This document shows positions 16,340-23,841 of a stretch of 32,710 nucleotides of DNA, in pieces; the first letter of the stretch is position 1, and every line of letters begins with the position of its first letter. The position numbers were made by a program, and so were the translations under genes. The notes under the pieces were generated by a model. The model worked only from the letters and a program-made list of their open reading frames with translations. It did not search any database and had not been told where the DNA came from. Origin of the DNA: an uncultured Oscillospiraceae bacterium (lineage in GTDB: Bacteria > Bacillota > Clostridia > Oscillospirales > Acutalibacteraceae); assembly GCA_949293315.1 (NCBI GenBank), contig CASFCH010000069.1, positions 1 to 32,710 of the forward strand, written 5' to 3'.

Positions 16340-16378
16340 CTCCTTTTGTTCTCTGGTATTATCATATACCAAAAGGAG
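16340..16378 (-). repeat. inverted repeat spanning the trxA -10 and Shine-Dalgarno
   Basis: On the minus strand, CTCCTTTTG and CAAAAGGAG are perfect 9-base arms around a 21-base interval, with an inner GGTAT/ATACC. The second arm is the trxA ribosome site. The -10 box (16361-16366) lies between the arms. Confidence 0.75.
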
Positions 16379-16402
16379 CGCTCTGTCTGTGATAAAGTCA
16401 CA
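16361..16402 (-). promoter_or_regulatory. trxA promoter with Crp/Fnr-type site at -41
   Basis: On the minus strand, CAGACA (16384-16389), 17 bp and TATGAT (16361-16366). The palindrome TGTGA-CTTTA-TCACA (16388-16402) overlaps the -35 edge, with its centre near -41, the class II activator position. The spacer between half-sites is 5 bp, not the 6 of E. coli CRP sites. Confidence 0.7.
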
Positions 16403-16405
16403 CTT

Positions 16406-17077
16406 TCAGCGCCTGCCGGGCGCGGCAAGCCGTTCCAGACGGTCCCGATCCGTCAGACGGATATGTCCGCGGGTGAGCGAGACAAGGCCCTCCCCCTGAA
16501 AATATTGGAGCATCCGCGTGACGACCTCGCGCGCGCTGCCCAGATGATTGGCGAGCTCCCCATGCGTCAGGCGGAGTTCATCCGTCCCGGCGAGCTCCGC
16601 CTCCTCCAGCAGGAGGGCGGCCAGCCGGACGTCCATCCGCTGATAGAGGATCTGCTCGGTCAGCCACAGCACCTCGGAAAAGCGCGCCGCCATCAGTTCA
16701 TTCGTATAGCCGGCCACGGCGGGGGATTCGGCCATCAGCCGCTTATAGACGGCGGCCGGAATGTGGAACACACGCGTATCGCACGGCGCGGAGATCATCA
16801 CGTCAAATCGGATGCTGTTGAGGATGCACGACGCGGAAAAAAGGCACAGATCCCGCTCAAAGAGACGGAACAGCGTCAGTTCCCGCCCCTCTCCGGAGAC
16901 GGTGTACACCCGCAGCCGCCCCTCGATCACCAACATCAGGCCGGAGCAGTCCTCCGCTCCCCCGCTGAGCAGCGTCCCCGCCGCCAGCCGGCGGATCTGC
17001 ACGCTGTCCTCCAGTAGCTGCCGCTGGCCGGCGCTCAGCTTTCCCCAAAAAGGAAGATAGTCCTGTAAACGATCCAT
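16406..17077 (-). CDS. Crp/Fnr-family transcriptional regulator
   Basis: 223 residues. The N-terminal cyclic-nucleotide-binding-like beta barrel covers about 15-110. A dimer helix follows, then a C-terminal winged helix at about 167-207 (THGELANHLGSAREVVTRML). The four Cys residues are 44, 78, 84 and 99. They are not in an N-terminal FNR cluster pattern but lie within the barrel (LCLFSASCIL and APCD), so thiol or metal sensing is possible. The cAMP-binding RxS phosphate cassette is not evident. The start at 17077 has AGGAGGG upstream. trxA follows with a fitting operator. Confidence 0.92.
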   Translation of the reverse strand: MDRLQDYLPFWGKLSAGQRQLLEDSVQIRRLAAGTLLSGGAEDCSGLMLVIEGRLRVYTVSGEGRELTLFRLFERDLCLFSASCILNSIRFDVMISAPCDTRVFHIPAAVYKRLMAESPAVAGYTNELMAARFSEVLWLTEQILYQRMDVRLAALLLEEAELAGTDELRLTHGELANHLGSAREVVTRMLQYFQGEGLVSLTRGHIRLTDRDRLERLAAPGRR

Positions 17078-17100
17078 CAAAATCCCTCCTGCCGTTTTCT

Positions 17101-17129
17101 ATTTTACGCGCTGAAGGCAAAAAAAGCAA
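17101..17129 (-). promoter_or_regulatory. promoter of the Crp/Fnr-type gene
   Basis: On the minus strand, TTGCTT (17124-17129), 17 bp and TAAAAT (17101-17106). It is divergent from the promoter at 17200-17228. A very GC-rich, partly self-complementary stretch (about 17160-17185) lies between them. Confidence 0.6.
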
Positions 17130-17199
17130 CGGATAGGGGCTCTTTTTGTCAGGCGGTAACATCGCCGGGCCCCGGGCCACGGCGCCGGAAGCGGCACGC

Positions 17200-17228
17200 T
17201 TGACAAATCCCGCACCGCCCGGTAGAAT
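17200..17228 (+). promoter_or_regulatory. promoter of the alpha/beta hydrolase gene
   Basis: Perfect TTGACA (17200-17205), 17 bp and TAGAAT (17223-17228), about 35 bases before the ATG. Confidence 0.8.
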
Positions 17229-17262
17229 GAAGCAGAGAATCTGACAGCGGGAGGAAAAATCG

Positions 17263-18234
17263 ATGAAAAAGTCAGTCAGGCTGCTCCTGGGGGCGACCGG
17301 CGCAGCCGGAGCTGCAGCCGGGGTCCTGTACGGGATTGCCGGAGCGACGCACAGCTTCGTCATGGATAACAGGAAGAATTTCCCGATAAAATTCAAGAGC
17401 AACAGTCCGCTGGTCCCGGTAGAAATTGATAAGATGATGCCGGCCATCCGCGCCGGGCGGGAATGGCTCGCCCGGCAGGAGGTACAGCCCTATACCCTGG
17501 TTAACCGCCGCGGGCAGCGGCTGACCGGCTACTACATCCCGCCCAAGGGCGATTGCAATGTGATCGTCTTCTTCTGCCACGGGTTCAAGGGGAATGGGAA
17601 GCAGGATATCTGTCTCTTTGGCGAGCGGTATCAGGAGGACTTTGGATACGGGATCTTCAGCGTGGACCACACGGGTTCCGGAGAGAGCGAGGGGCGCTAT
17701 GCGGGTTTCTGCTATCTGGAGGCGCTCGACGGCGTGGAGTGGCTGCATTACCTGAACGCCGTCCTTCCGGGGCGTCAGTTTATTCTGCACGGCGGATCCA
17801 TGGGCGGCGCGACCGTGCTGCGCATGACCGGGGAGCCGGATCTGCCGGAGAATGTCAGGTTCACCGTGGCGGACTGCGGCTTTACCAGCGCGTGGGATGA
17901 GTTCACCTATGAGCTGCGCCGTGCGCATGTTCCCGTCCACCCGATGATCGACCTGTTTAACACCTTGAACATCCGGCGCGCCGGTTATGACATCCGGCAG
18001 GCCAGCGCGATCGACGCCGTGCGCCGTTCCCGCACCCCCACGCTGATCATCCACGGGGAAAAGGATGCCTTTGTCCCCGTGTACATGGCGCAGGAGCTGT
18101 ATGACGCCTGCGCCGCGGAGAAGGAACTGGTAATTGTAAAGGGCGCAACGCACGAGCTGAGCGTCGTCTACGACCCGGAGCTCTATTATGGAAAGATCCG
18201 GGAATTTGCGGACCGTTATCTGGATTCCCGTTGA
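17263..18234 (+). CDS. membrane-anchored alpha/beta hydrolase
   Basis: 323 residues. An N-terminal segment rich in Ala and Gly, preceded by Lys and Arg (about 5-28), looks like an uncleaved membrane anchor or signal. The hydrolase core has the nucleophile elbow HGGSMGG (Ser179), Asp268 in HGEKDAFVP and His297 in GATHEL, a complete triad. FCHGFKGN is the oxyanion region. This arrangement resembles the extended YqkD/S33-like hydrolases seen in Firmicutes. The substrate, an ester or peptide, cannot be deduced. It has its own strong promoter, GGGAGG site and terminator. Confidence 0.92.
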   Translation: MKKSVRLLLGATGAAGAAAGVLYGIAGATHSFVMDNRKNFPIKFKSNSPLVPVEIDKMMPAIRAGREWLARQEVQPYTLVNRRGQRLTGYYIPPKGDCNVIVFFCHGFKGNGKQDICLFGERYQEDFGYGIFSVDHTGSGESEGRYAGFCYLEALDGVEWLHYLNAVLPGRQFILHGGSMGGATVLRMTGEPDLPENVRFTVADCGFTSAWDEFTYELRRAHVPVHPMIDLFNTLNIRRAGYDIRQASAIDAVRRSRTPTLIIHGEKDAFVPVYMAQELYDACAAEKELVIVKGATHELSVVYDPELYYGKIREFADRYLDSR

Positions 18235-18273
18235 CCGCCTCCGGATACGGCGCTCTTCCATACAGGGCATTCG

Positions 18274-18321
18274 TCCCCGCACCGATGCACGTCAGGCGTG
18301 CCGGCTGCGGGGATCTTTTTT
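18274..18321 (+). terminator. terminator of the alpha/beta hydrolase gene, overlapping the LysR 3' end
   Basis: A two-part stem TCCCCGCA/TGCGGGGA with inner GCACG/CGTGC, followed by six T. The last codons and stop of the convergent LysR gene lie inside this hairpin. Confidence 0.85.
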
Positions 18322-19218
18322 GTCAAGTCCGGATTTGTGGGCAGTTCCGCTCTCCGTCAGAAGCCGCACCAGACTCTTCAGCGGGGCGTTCCCCTGTGCT
18401 GATTTATAATAGATGCCAAAGGATACAGGGTCCACATGCTCAATCGGAATCTGCACCAGAGGCGCATCCGGCGGGGTGAACAGATCCGGGATCACAGAGG
18501 CGCCAAAGCCGGCCTGCACCAGAACGGTTGCCGCCTCCGGAGATTCACAGAAGTAAAAATCCGAAAAAGCGCGGCCGTCCATCAGCTGTGCCTGCACCCG
18601 CGCCATATCCCCCTGCGACCGCGCCGGATCGAGCAAGACCAGCTTTTCCCGCCTGAGGTCTTCGATCGTCACCGTCCCCCGCGCGGCCAGCGGGTGATCC
18701 GGGGAACAGACGCACACCGCCGGCACGCTGCTCAGTTCCCGATAGACGGCTGCAATCTTTTTCAGCCGCGGCTCCCGGAAGCCGATCACGGCATCCACAT
18801 CGTCTTCCTCCAGCATTTTGTACAGATAGTGGGATGGAACGACCCGCAGCGCCGGATGGAGGTTCGGATACAGACCGACAAGCTGCCGGAGCACAGGGGC
18901 CAGTAAAAACAGATGCGTATAGCTGTAGCAGCCCAGCGCCAGCACCTGGAACTCCCGCTCCTGCGGATTTTCAAACCGCCGCTTGGCCCGCTCGGCCAAC
19001 GCCACCATGCGGCGCGCGTCATTGAGAAAGGCTCCCCCCTCCCCGGTCAGGCGCACCGTACGCGTTGTACGCTTAAAGAGCTGAACATTCAGTTCCCGCT
19101 CCAGGGAGTGGATCTGCTGCGTGACGGCGGGCTGCGTCACGTGGAGCTGCTCGGCCGCCCGGGCAAAATTCAGCGTATCCGCGACCGCCAAAAAACAGGA
19201 AAGCTGAAAAGTATTCAT
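18292..19218 (-). CDS. LysR-family transcriptional regulator
   Basis: 308 residues. The N-terminal winged helix-turn-helix (1-60) has the typical FLAVADTLNFARAAEQLHVTQPAVTQQIHSLE block, and a long linker helix follows. The effector domain of periplasmic-binding-protein type starts near FQVLALGCYSYTH. The start at 19218 has GGAGGATGTC upstream; longer frames would pass over it. The gene is divergent from the marR-ABC operon across an AT-rich region with the palindrome ATTATTAATAAT (19261-19272), a plausible site for either regulator. Its C-terminus is encoded in the hairpin of the opposing terminator. Confidence 0.93.
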   Translation of the reverse strand: MNTFQLSCFLAVADTLNFARAAEQLHVTQPAVTQQIHSLERELNVQLFKRTTRTVRLTGEGGAFLNDARRMVALAERAKRRFENPQEREFQVLALGCYSYTHLFLLAPVLRQLVGLYPNLHPALRVVPSHYLYKMLEEDDVDAVIGFREPRLKKIAAVYRELSSVPAVCVCSPDHPLAARGTVTIEDLRREKLVLLDPARSQGDMARVQAQLMDGRAFSDFYFCESPEAATVLVQAGFGASVIPDLFTPPDAPLVQIPIEHVDPVSFGIYYKSAQGNAPLKSLVRLLTESGTAHKSGLDKKDPRSRHA

Positions 19219-19260
19219 GACATCCTCCATTAAATCCAATATAAAATTAATAAGTTTTCA

Positions 19261-19272
19261 TTATTAATAATA
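19261..19272. promoter_or_regulatory. AT-rich palindrome between lysR and marR
   Basis: ATTATTAATAAT is a perfect 12-bp palindrome in the divergent intergenic region. It could be a LysR-type site, though low complexity makes chance likely. Confidence 0.3.
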
Positions 19273-19285
19273 ACAGATTTTAAAT

Positions 19286-19329
19286 TCACTTTCAAGCCGC
19301 GGGCGACTATAATAGTTCACAGGTGAACC
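19286..19329 (+). promoter_or_regulatory. promoter and operator of the marR-ABC operon
   Basis: TTCACT (19286-19291), 17 bp and TATAAT (19309-19314). GTTCAC-AG-GTGAAC (19316-19329), a perfect inverted repeat, follows immediately over the expected transcription start. A MarR dimer bound there would block the promoter. Confidence 0.7.
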
Positions 19330-19375
19330 GTTCGGGTCAAAACGGATTCCGCCAAATCCAAAAGAAAGGAACATG

Positions 19376-19828
19376 ATGCACATGGAAATTCAGATCATTC
19401 TGCTGCTCAAGCAGCTGAATTTATCCCTGGAGCAATACGCCCGCGAGCAGCTCCGGAGCCTGGATATCTCCCCGACGCAGGGGATGGCGCTGGATTACCT
19501 GCTCTCCCAAGAGGGGCATACGCGCTATGCGTCTGAGCTGCACCACGACTTTGGTATTTCCAAGCCGGCGATCTCCGCCACGCTGAAGGGGCTGAAAAAG
19601 AAGGGATATGTGGAGACAGCCGTCAATCCGGGCGACGACCGGAAAAAGCAGATCCTCCCGACGCAAAAGGCGCGGGAGATCCAAAAAAAGATTGATGAAA
19701 AATTAGTGGAACAGCAGGCACAGATGTGCCGCGGCATTTCGGAAAAGGACATGGTGATCTTTGTCGATGTCGTGAGAGCCATGATCCAAAATGTAAAAAG
19801 AGAACGCGCGGGGAGGGATGACGCATGA
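19376..19828 (+). CDS. MarR-family transcriptional regulator
   Basis: About 150 residues with the MarR winged helix: DISPTQGMALDYL, YASELHHDFGISKPAISATLKGLKKKGYV as the recognition region, and the wing NPGDDRKKQILPT. It is probably a repressor of the two ABC genes that follow, since its stop overlaps the first ABC start (ATGA, 19825-19828). It probably also represses itself through the palindrome at 19316-19329. ATGs occur at 19373, 19376 and 19382. The middle one has the best spacing to AAAGGA, but the first cannot be excluded. The ligand is unknown. Confidence 0.92.
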   Translation: MHMEIQIILLLKQLNLSLEQYAREQLRSLDISPTQGMALDYLLSQEGHTRYASELHHDFGISKPAISATLKGLKKKGYVETAVNPGDDRKKQILPTQKAREIQKKIDEKLVEQQAQMCRGISEKDMVIFVDVVRAMIQNVKRERAGRDDA

Positions 19829-21594
19829 TAAAGACCTTACTGGGACAGGTAAAGCAGTATAAAGGCGCCTCCCTGCTGACGCCGCTGTTTACGGCGCTGG
19901 AGGTTCTGATGGAAGTCCTGATCCCGTTTGTAACCGCCGCCATTATCGACAAGGGCATCGAGGCGGGGGATATCAATCAGATTTATTTTTACGGCGCAAT
20001 CATGATTGTCATGGCGTTTTTGAGCCTGCTGTTCGGCTTCCTGGCCGGGAAGTACGGCGCGGCGGCCTCCTCCGGCTTTGCCTGCAACCTGCGCCAGGGG
20101 ATGTATGAGAACATTCAGAGATTCTCCTTCTCCAACATTGACAAATTCAGCACTGCGGGCCTTGTCACCCGTATGACAACGGACGTCACGAACCTGCAGA
20201 ACGCCTATCAGATGATCCTGCGCATCGCCGTGCGCGCGCCGCTGATGTTCCTGTGCAGCATGGCTATGTGCTTCTTTATCTCGGCTAAACTGAGCCTGAT
20301 CTTTCTGATCGCGATCGTGGTGCTGGCCGCTCTGCTGATCCTGATCATGAGCCGGACCACGAAGATCTTCAACCAGGTGTTCCGCAAATATGACGATCTG
20401 AACGCCAGCGTCCAGGAAAATGTCTCCGCCATCCGCGTGGTCAAGGCGTTTGTCCGGGAGGACCACGAAAACAAAAAATTCACCAGGGCGGCGGAAAATC
20501 TGTACCGCATGTTCGTCAAGGCGGAGGGGATCCTCGCCTTTAACAGCCCCGTCATGATGCTGGTCATCTACGGCTGCATCATCGCGCTCTCGTGGTTCGG
20601 CGCGCAGTATATCGTCGTGGGCGATCTGACTACCGGAGAACTGACCTCCATGTTCAGCTACGTCATGAGCATGATGATGAGCCTGATGATGCTGTCCATG
20701 GTGTTTGTCATGATCACCATGAGCACGGCCAGCGGCCGACGGATTGCCGAGGTGCTTGAGGAAAAGGCCGACCTGCAAAATCTCGACGATCCTGTCACAC
20801 AGATCCGGGACGGCAGCATCGACTTTGACCATGTGAGCTTCTCCTACAAGCACGGCAGCGGCGAGGAGACGCTGCACGATATCGACCTGCACATCAAGTC
20901 CGGCGAGACCATCGGCATCATCGGCGGAACGGGCTGCGGCAAATCGAGCCTGGTCAATCTGATCAGCCGCCTGTACGATGTGGATTCGGGTGCGGTGCGC
21001 GTCGGCGGCAAGGATGTGCGCTCCTATGATATGGAAGCCCTGCGCAATCAGGTCTCCGTCGTCCTGCAGAAGAACGTGCTCTTCTCCGGCACGATTCTGG
21101 ATAATCTGCGCTGGGGCAACGAGAACGCCACTCAGGAGGAATGCATTGAGGCGTGCCGTCAGGCCTGCGCCGACGATTTTATTGAGAGCTTCCCCGACAA
21201 GTACAACACCTGGATCGAGCAGGGCGGTACAAACGTATCCGGCGGCCAAAAGCAGCGCCTGTGTATCGCCCGCGCCCTGCTGAAAAAGCCGAAGATCCTG
21301 ATTCTGGACGACTCTACGAGCGCCGTCGATACGGCGACCGACGCCCGGATCCGCCGGGCGTTTGCCGAGAGCATTCCCGGCACCACCAAGCTGATCATCG
21401 CGCAGCGCATCTCCAGCGTGCAGGAGGCGGACCGCATTCTCGTCCTCGAGGACGGCCGCATCAACGGCATCGGCACCCATGAGGAACTGCTGGAGAACAA
21501 CAGCATTTACCGCGAGATCTATGACACCCAGACAAAAGGCGGCGGCGACTTTGACCAGCCTGCCGCAGAACTGACGGCAAAGGAGGGCAACTGA
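19825..21594 (+). CDS. ABC exporter half-transporter, degenerate-site subunit
   Basis: 589 residues: six membrane helices (about 15-305) followed by an ATPase domain. Walker A is GGTGCGKS (367-374) and the signature is VSGGQ (471-475). Walker B ends in Asp-Asp (495-496), so the catalytic Glu is replaced by Asp. The switch His is replaced by Gln527 (IIAQRIS). These are the hallmarks of the non-hydrolysing site of heterodimeric exporters such as TM287/288 and BmrCD. The partner is the next gene. It lies in the MarR operon and is presumably a multidrug or peptide exporter. Confidence 0.95.
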   Translation: MIKTLLGQVKQYKGASLLTPLFTALEVLMEVLIPFVTAAIIDKGIEAGDINQIYFYGAIMIVMAFLSLLFGFLAGKYGAAASSGFACNLRQGMYENIQRFSFSNIDKFSTAGLVTRMTTDVTNLQNAYQMILRIAVRAPLMFLCSMAMCFFISAKLSLIFLIAIVVLAALLILIMSRTTKIFNQVFRKYDDLNASVQENVSAIRVVKAFVREDHENKKFTRAAENLYRMFVKAEGILAFNSPVMMLVIYGCIIALSWFGAQYIVVGDLTTGELTSMFSYVMSMMMSLMMLSMVFVMITMSTASGRRIAEVLEEKADLQNLDDPVTQIRDGSIDFDHVSFSYKHGSGEETLHDIDLHIKSGETIGIIGGTGCGKSSLVNLISRLYDVDSGAVRVGGKDVRSYDMEALRNQVSVVLQKNVLFSGTILDNLRWGNENATQEECIEACRQACADDFIESFPDKYNTWIEQGGTNVSGGQKQRLCIARALLKKPKILILDDSTSAVDTATDARIRRAFAESIPGTTKLIIAQRISSVQEADRILVLEDGRINGIGTHEELLENNSIYREIYDTQTKGGGDFDQPAAELTAKEGN

Positions 21595-21595
21595 T

Positions 21596-23500
21596 ATGCG
21601 TCCACAGAGAAACATGCCATCCGGTCCCCGGCCGGGCATACGCCAGTCCGTGCACCTTTTAAAGCGCATTCTCGGCGAGATGATCCGGCACTATAAATTT
21701 TCCTTTTTCGCTGTCGTGGTCTGCATCATCGGCTCGGCGCTGGCCACCCTGCGCGGCACCCTGTTTATGCAGAGCCTGATCGACGACTACATCACCCCGC
21801 TGGTCCGGGATCACTCCACGGACTTTTCGGCGCTGGGCGCGGCGCTGCTGAAACTGGCGGCAGTCTATGTGATCGGCATCCTGTGCGCCTTCGGCTATAA
21901 CCGGATCATGGTCAACATCAGCCAGGGCACCATGGAACGGCTCCGCGTCGAGCTGTTCACCCATATGGAGTCCCTGCCCATCAAGTACTTTGACACACAC
22001 GCGCACGGCGATATCATGTCCGTGTACACCAACGATGTCGACACCCTGCGCCAGCTCATCAGCCAGAGCATCCCGCAGGTCATCAATTCCTTCGTCTCCA
22101 TCGTGACCACGCTGGTGAGCATGATCGTGCTCGACATCCCGCTGACGCTGCTGACGCTGCTCATGGTGTGCATCATGCTCTTTGTCTCCACCAAGCTCAG
22201 CGGAAAGTCCGCTAAATATTTTGCCAAGCAGCAGAAGGATCTCGGTACGGTAAACGGCTATATCGAGGAGATGATGGAGGGCCAGAAGGTCGTCAAAGTC
22301 TTCTGCCATGAGGAAAAGAGCGTCGAGCAGTTCAGCGAGCTCAATCAGGAGCTGCGCAAGAGCGCCTATAACGCAAATAAGATCGCCAACGTCATGATGC
22401 CGGTCAACGCCAACATCGGCAATATCAGCTACGTGCTGTGCGCCGTTCTCGGCGCGGTTTTGGCGCTGGGCGGCTACTCCCAGCTGACGCTCGGCACGCT
22501 CGTCTCCTTCCTGAATCTGAACAAGGGATTCACGCAGCCGATCACCCAGATCAGCCAGCAGGTCAACAGCATCGTCATGGCGATGGCCGGCGCGGAGCGC
22601 CTGTTCAACATGATGGATGAAAAGCCCGAGGAGGACAACGGTTATGTGGAGCTGGTCAACGCACAAGTGAACGACGACGGCTCCCTGACCGAGACTGCGG
22701 AGCGCACGGGCGTCTGGGCGTGGAAGCACCCGCACAGTGCGGACGGCAGCGTGACCTACACGCGTCTGGAGGGCGGCGTCACCTTCAACGATGTGGATTT
22801 CGGCTACGACGACAAAAAGCTGGTGCTCCACAACATCAAGCTGTACGCAATGCCCGGGCAGAAGATCGCCTTTGTCGGCAGCACCGGCGCCGGGAAGACG
22901 ACGATCACCAACCTGATCAACCGTTTTTACGACATTCAGGACGGCAAGATCCGCTATGACGGCATCAATATCAACAAGATCAAAAAGCCGGATCTGCGCC
23001 GCTCCCTGGGCATGGTGCTGCAGGACACGCACCTGTTTACCGGCACCGTGATGGAGAACATCCGGTATGGGCGGCTGGACGCAACGGATGAGGAATGCAT
23101 CGCCGCCGCCAAGCTGGCCAATGCGGACGGATTTATCCGCAGGCTCCCGGACGGCTACCAGACCGTCCTGACGGGGGACGGCGCAAACCTCAGCCAGGGG
23201 CAGCGCCAGCTGCTCGCAATCGCCCGCGCCGCCGTGGCCGATCCGCCCGTGCTGATTCTGGATGAGGCCACCTCCTCCATCGACACCCGGACCGAAGCGC
23301 TTGTGCAGGAGGGCATGGAACGGCTGATGAAGGGGCGGACCACCTTCGTGATCGCGCACCGTCTCTCCACTGTAAAAAATTCCGACTGCATCATGGTGCT
23401 CGAGCACGGCCGCATCATCGAGCGCGGCACGCACGAACAGCTGCTGGCGGAAAAGGGACGCTACTATCAGCTGTACACCGGCAACGCGATCGGCGCGTAA
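21596..23500 (+). CDS. ABC exporter half-transporter, canonical-site subunit
   Basis: 634 residues: an N-terminal extension of about 20, six membrane helices and an ATPase domain. Walker A is GSTGAGKT (428-435), Walker B is VLILDEATSS with the catalytic Glu, and the switch is IAHRLSTV. The signature reads LSQGQ in place of LSGGQ, a change typical of the subunit that completes the degenerate site. Together with the preceding protein it forms a heterodimer with one active and one impaired site. An insertion of about 45 residues precedes the ATPase domain. AAGGAGG precedes the ATG, one base after the first subunit's stop. Confidence 0.95.
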   Translation: MRPQRNMPSGPRPGIRQSVHLLKRILGEMIRHYKFSFFAVVVCIIGSALATLRGTLFMQSLIDDYITPLVRDHSTDFSALGAALLKLAAVYVIGILCAFGYNRIMVNISQGTMERLRVELFTHMESLPIKYFDTHAHGDIMSVYTNDVDTLRQLISQSIPQVINSFVSIVTTLVSMIVLDIPLTLLTLLMVCIMLFVSTKLSGKSAKYFAKQQKDLGTVNGYIEEMMEGQKVVKVFCHEEKSVEQFSELNQELRKSAYNANKIANVMMPVNANIGNISYVLCAVLGAVLALGGYSQLTLGTLVSFLNLNKGFTQPITQISQQVNSIVMAMAGAERLFNMMDEKPEEDNGYVELVNAQVNDDGSLTETAERTGVWAWKHPHSADGSVTYTRLEGGVTFNDVDFGYDDKKLVLHNIKLYAMPGQKIAFVGSTGAGKTTITNLINRFYDIQDGKIRYDGININKIKKPDLRRSLGMVLQDTHLFTGTVMENIRYGRLDATDEECIAAAKLANADGFIRRLPDGYQTVLTGDGANLSQGQRQLLAIARAAVADPPVLILDEATSSIDTRTEALVQEGMERLMKGRTTFVIAHRLSTVKNSDCIMVLEHGRIIERGTHEQLLAEKGRYYQLYTGNAIGA

Positions 23501-23529
23501 AGGGCGCGATCTCTTTTAAAGCACAAAAG

Positions 23530-23564
23530 CGGCGGTATGCCCCGATATGGGTATACCGCCGTTT
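23530..23564. terminator. bidirectional terminator between the ABC operon and the reductase genes
   Basis: A 13-bp stem (23530-23542 with 23549-23561) holds one G-T pair. TTT follows on the plus strand, and TTTT on the minus strand after the CG-rich arm. It serves convergent genes. Confidence 0.7.
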
Positions 23565-23577
23565 CAATACCCGCGTT

Positions 23578-23823
23578 CTATTTGCCAAAATACGCGGCGA
23601 TCTCCCGCATGCGCTGTGTCTGGACAACGTGGAACGGGCAGCGCCTGTCACAGTGGCCGCAGCCGATGCAGTCGGACGCCAGATCAAAATAGTTGGCCCC
23701 GTTTTCCACCGCCAGCGCGGCAGTCGCCTCGATCTCACGCGCTCCTGCGGCGCCGATGGCACTCGTGCCAAAGCCGAGGACGCCGATCTGCTCCGTCCCT
23801 TTTGGCAGTTTGCGATATTCCAT
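23578..23823 (-). pseudogene. gutted Fe-S aldo/keto reductase: N-terminus joined in frame to ferredoxin end
   Basis: 81 residues. The first 50 match the start of an aldo/keto reductase barrel (VLGFGTSAIG, then AVENGANYFDLAS). Residue 51 onward is the C-terminal cluster motif DCIGCGHCDRRCPFHVVQ and the closing REIAAYFGK. The roughly 250-300 residues between, with the catalytic Tyr, Lys and the barrel, are missing without any frameshift. It follows the intact reductase gene, with a GGGGGA site about nine bases ahead of the ATG, so it may still be translated as a small four-Cys protein. An in-frame deletion is the simplest origin. A selected mini-ferredoxin is possible but unproven. Confidence 0.75.
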
Positions 23824-23841
23824 CCTGTCGATCCCCCTGTA

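Noticed and set aside
17160-17190. GC-rich self-complementary stretch as a terminator
   Set aside because: It lies between divergent promoters, ends no gene and lacks a T tract.
19837-23434. Two ~600-codon minus-strand frames opposite the ABC exporter genes
   Set aside because: Antisense shadows rich in His, Asp and Gln; both ABC genes are unmistakable.
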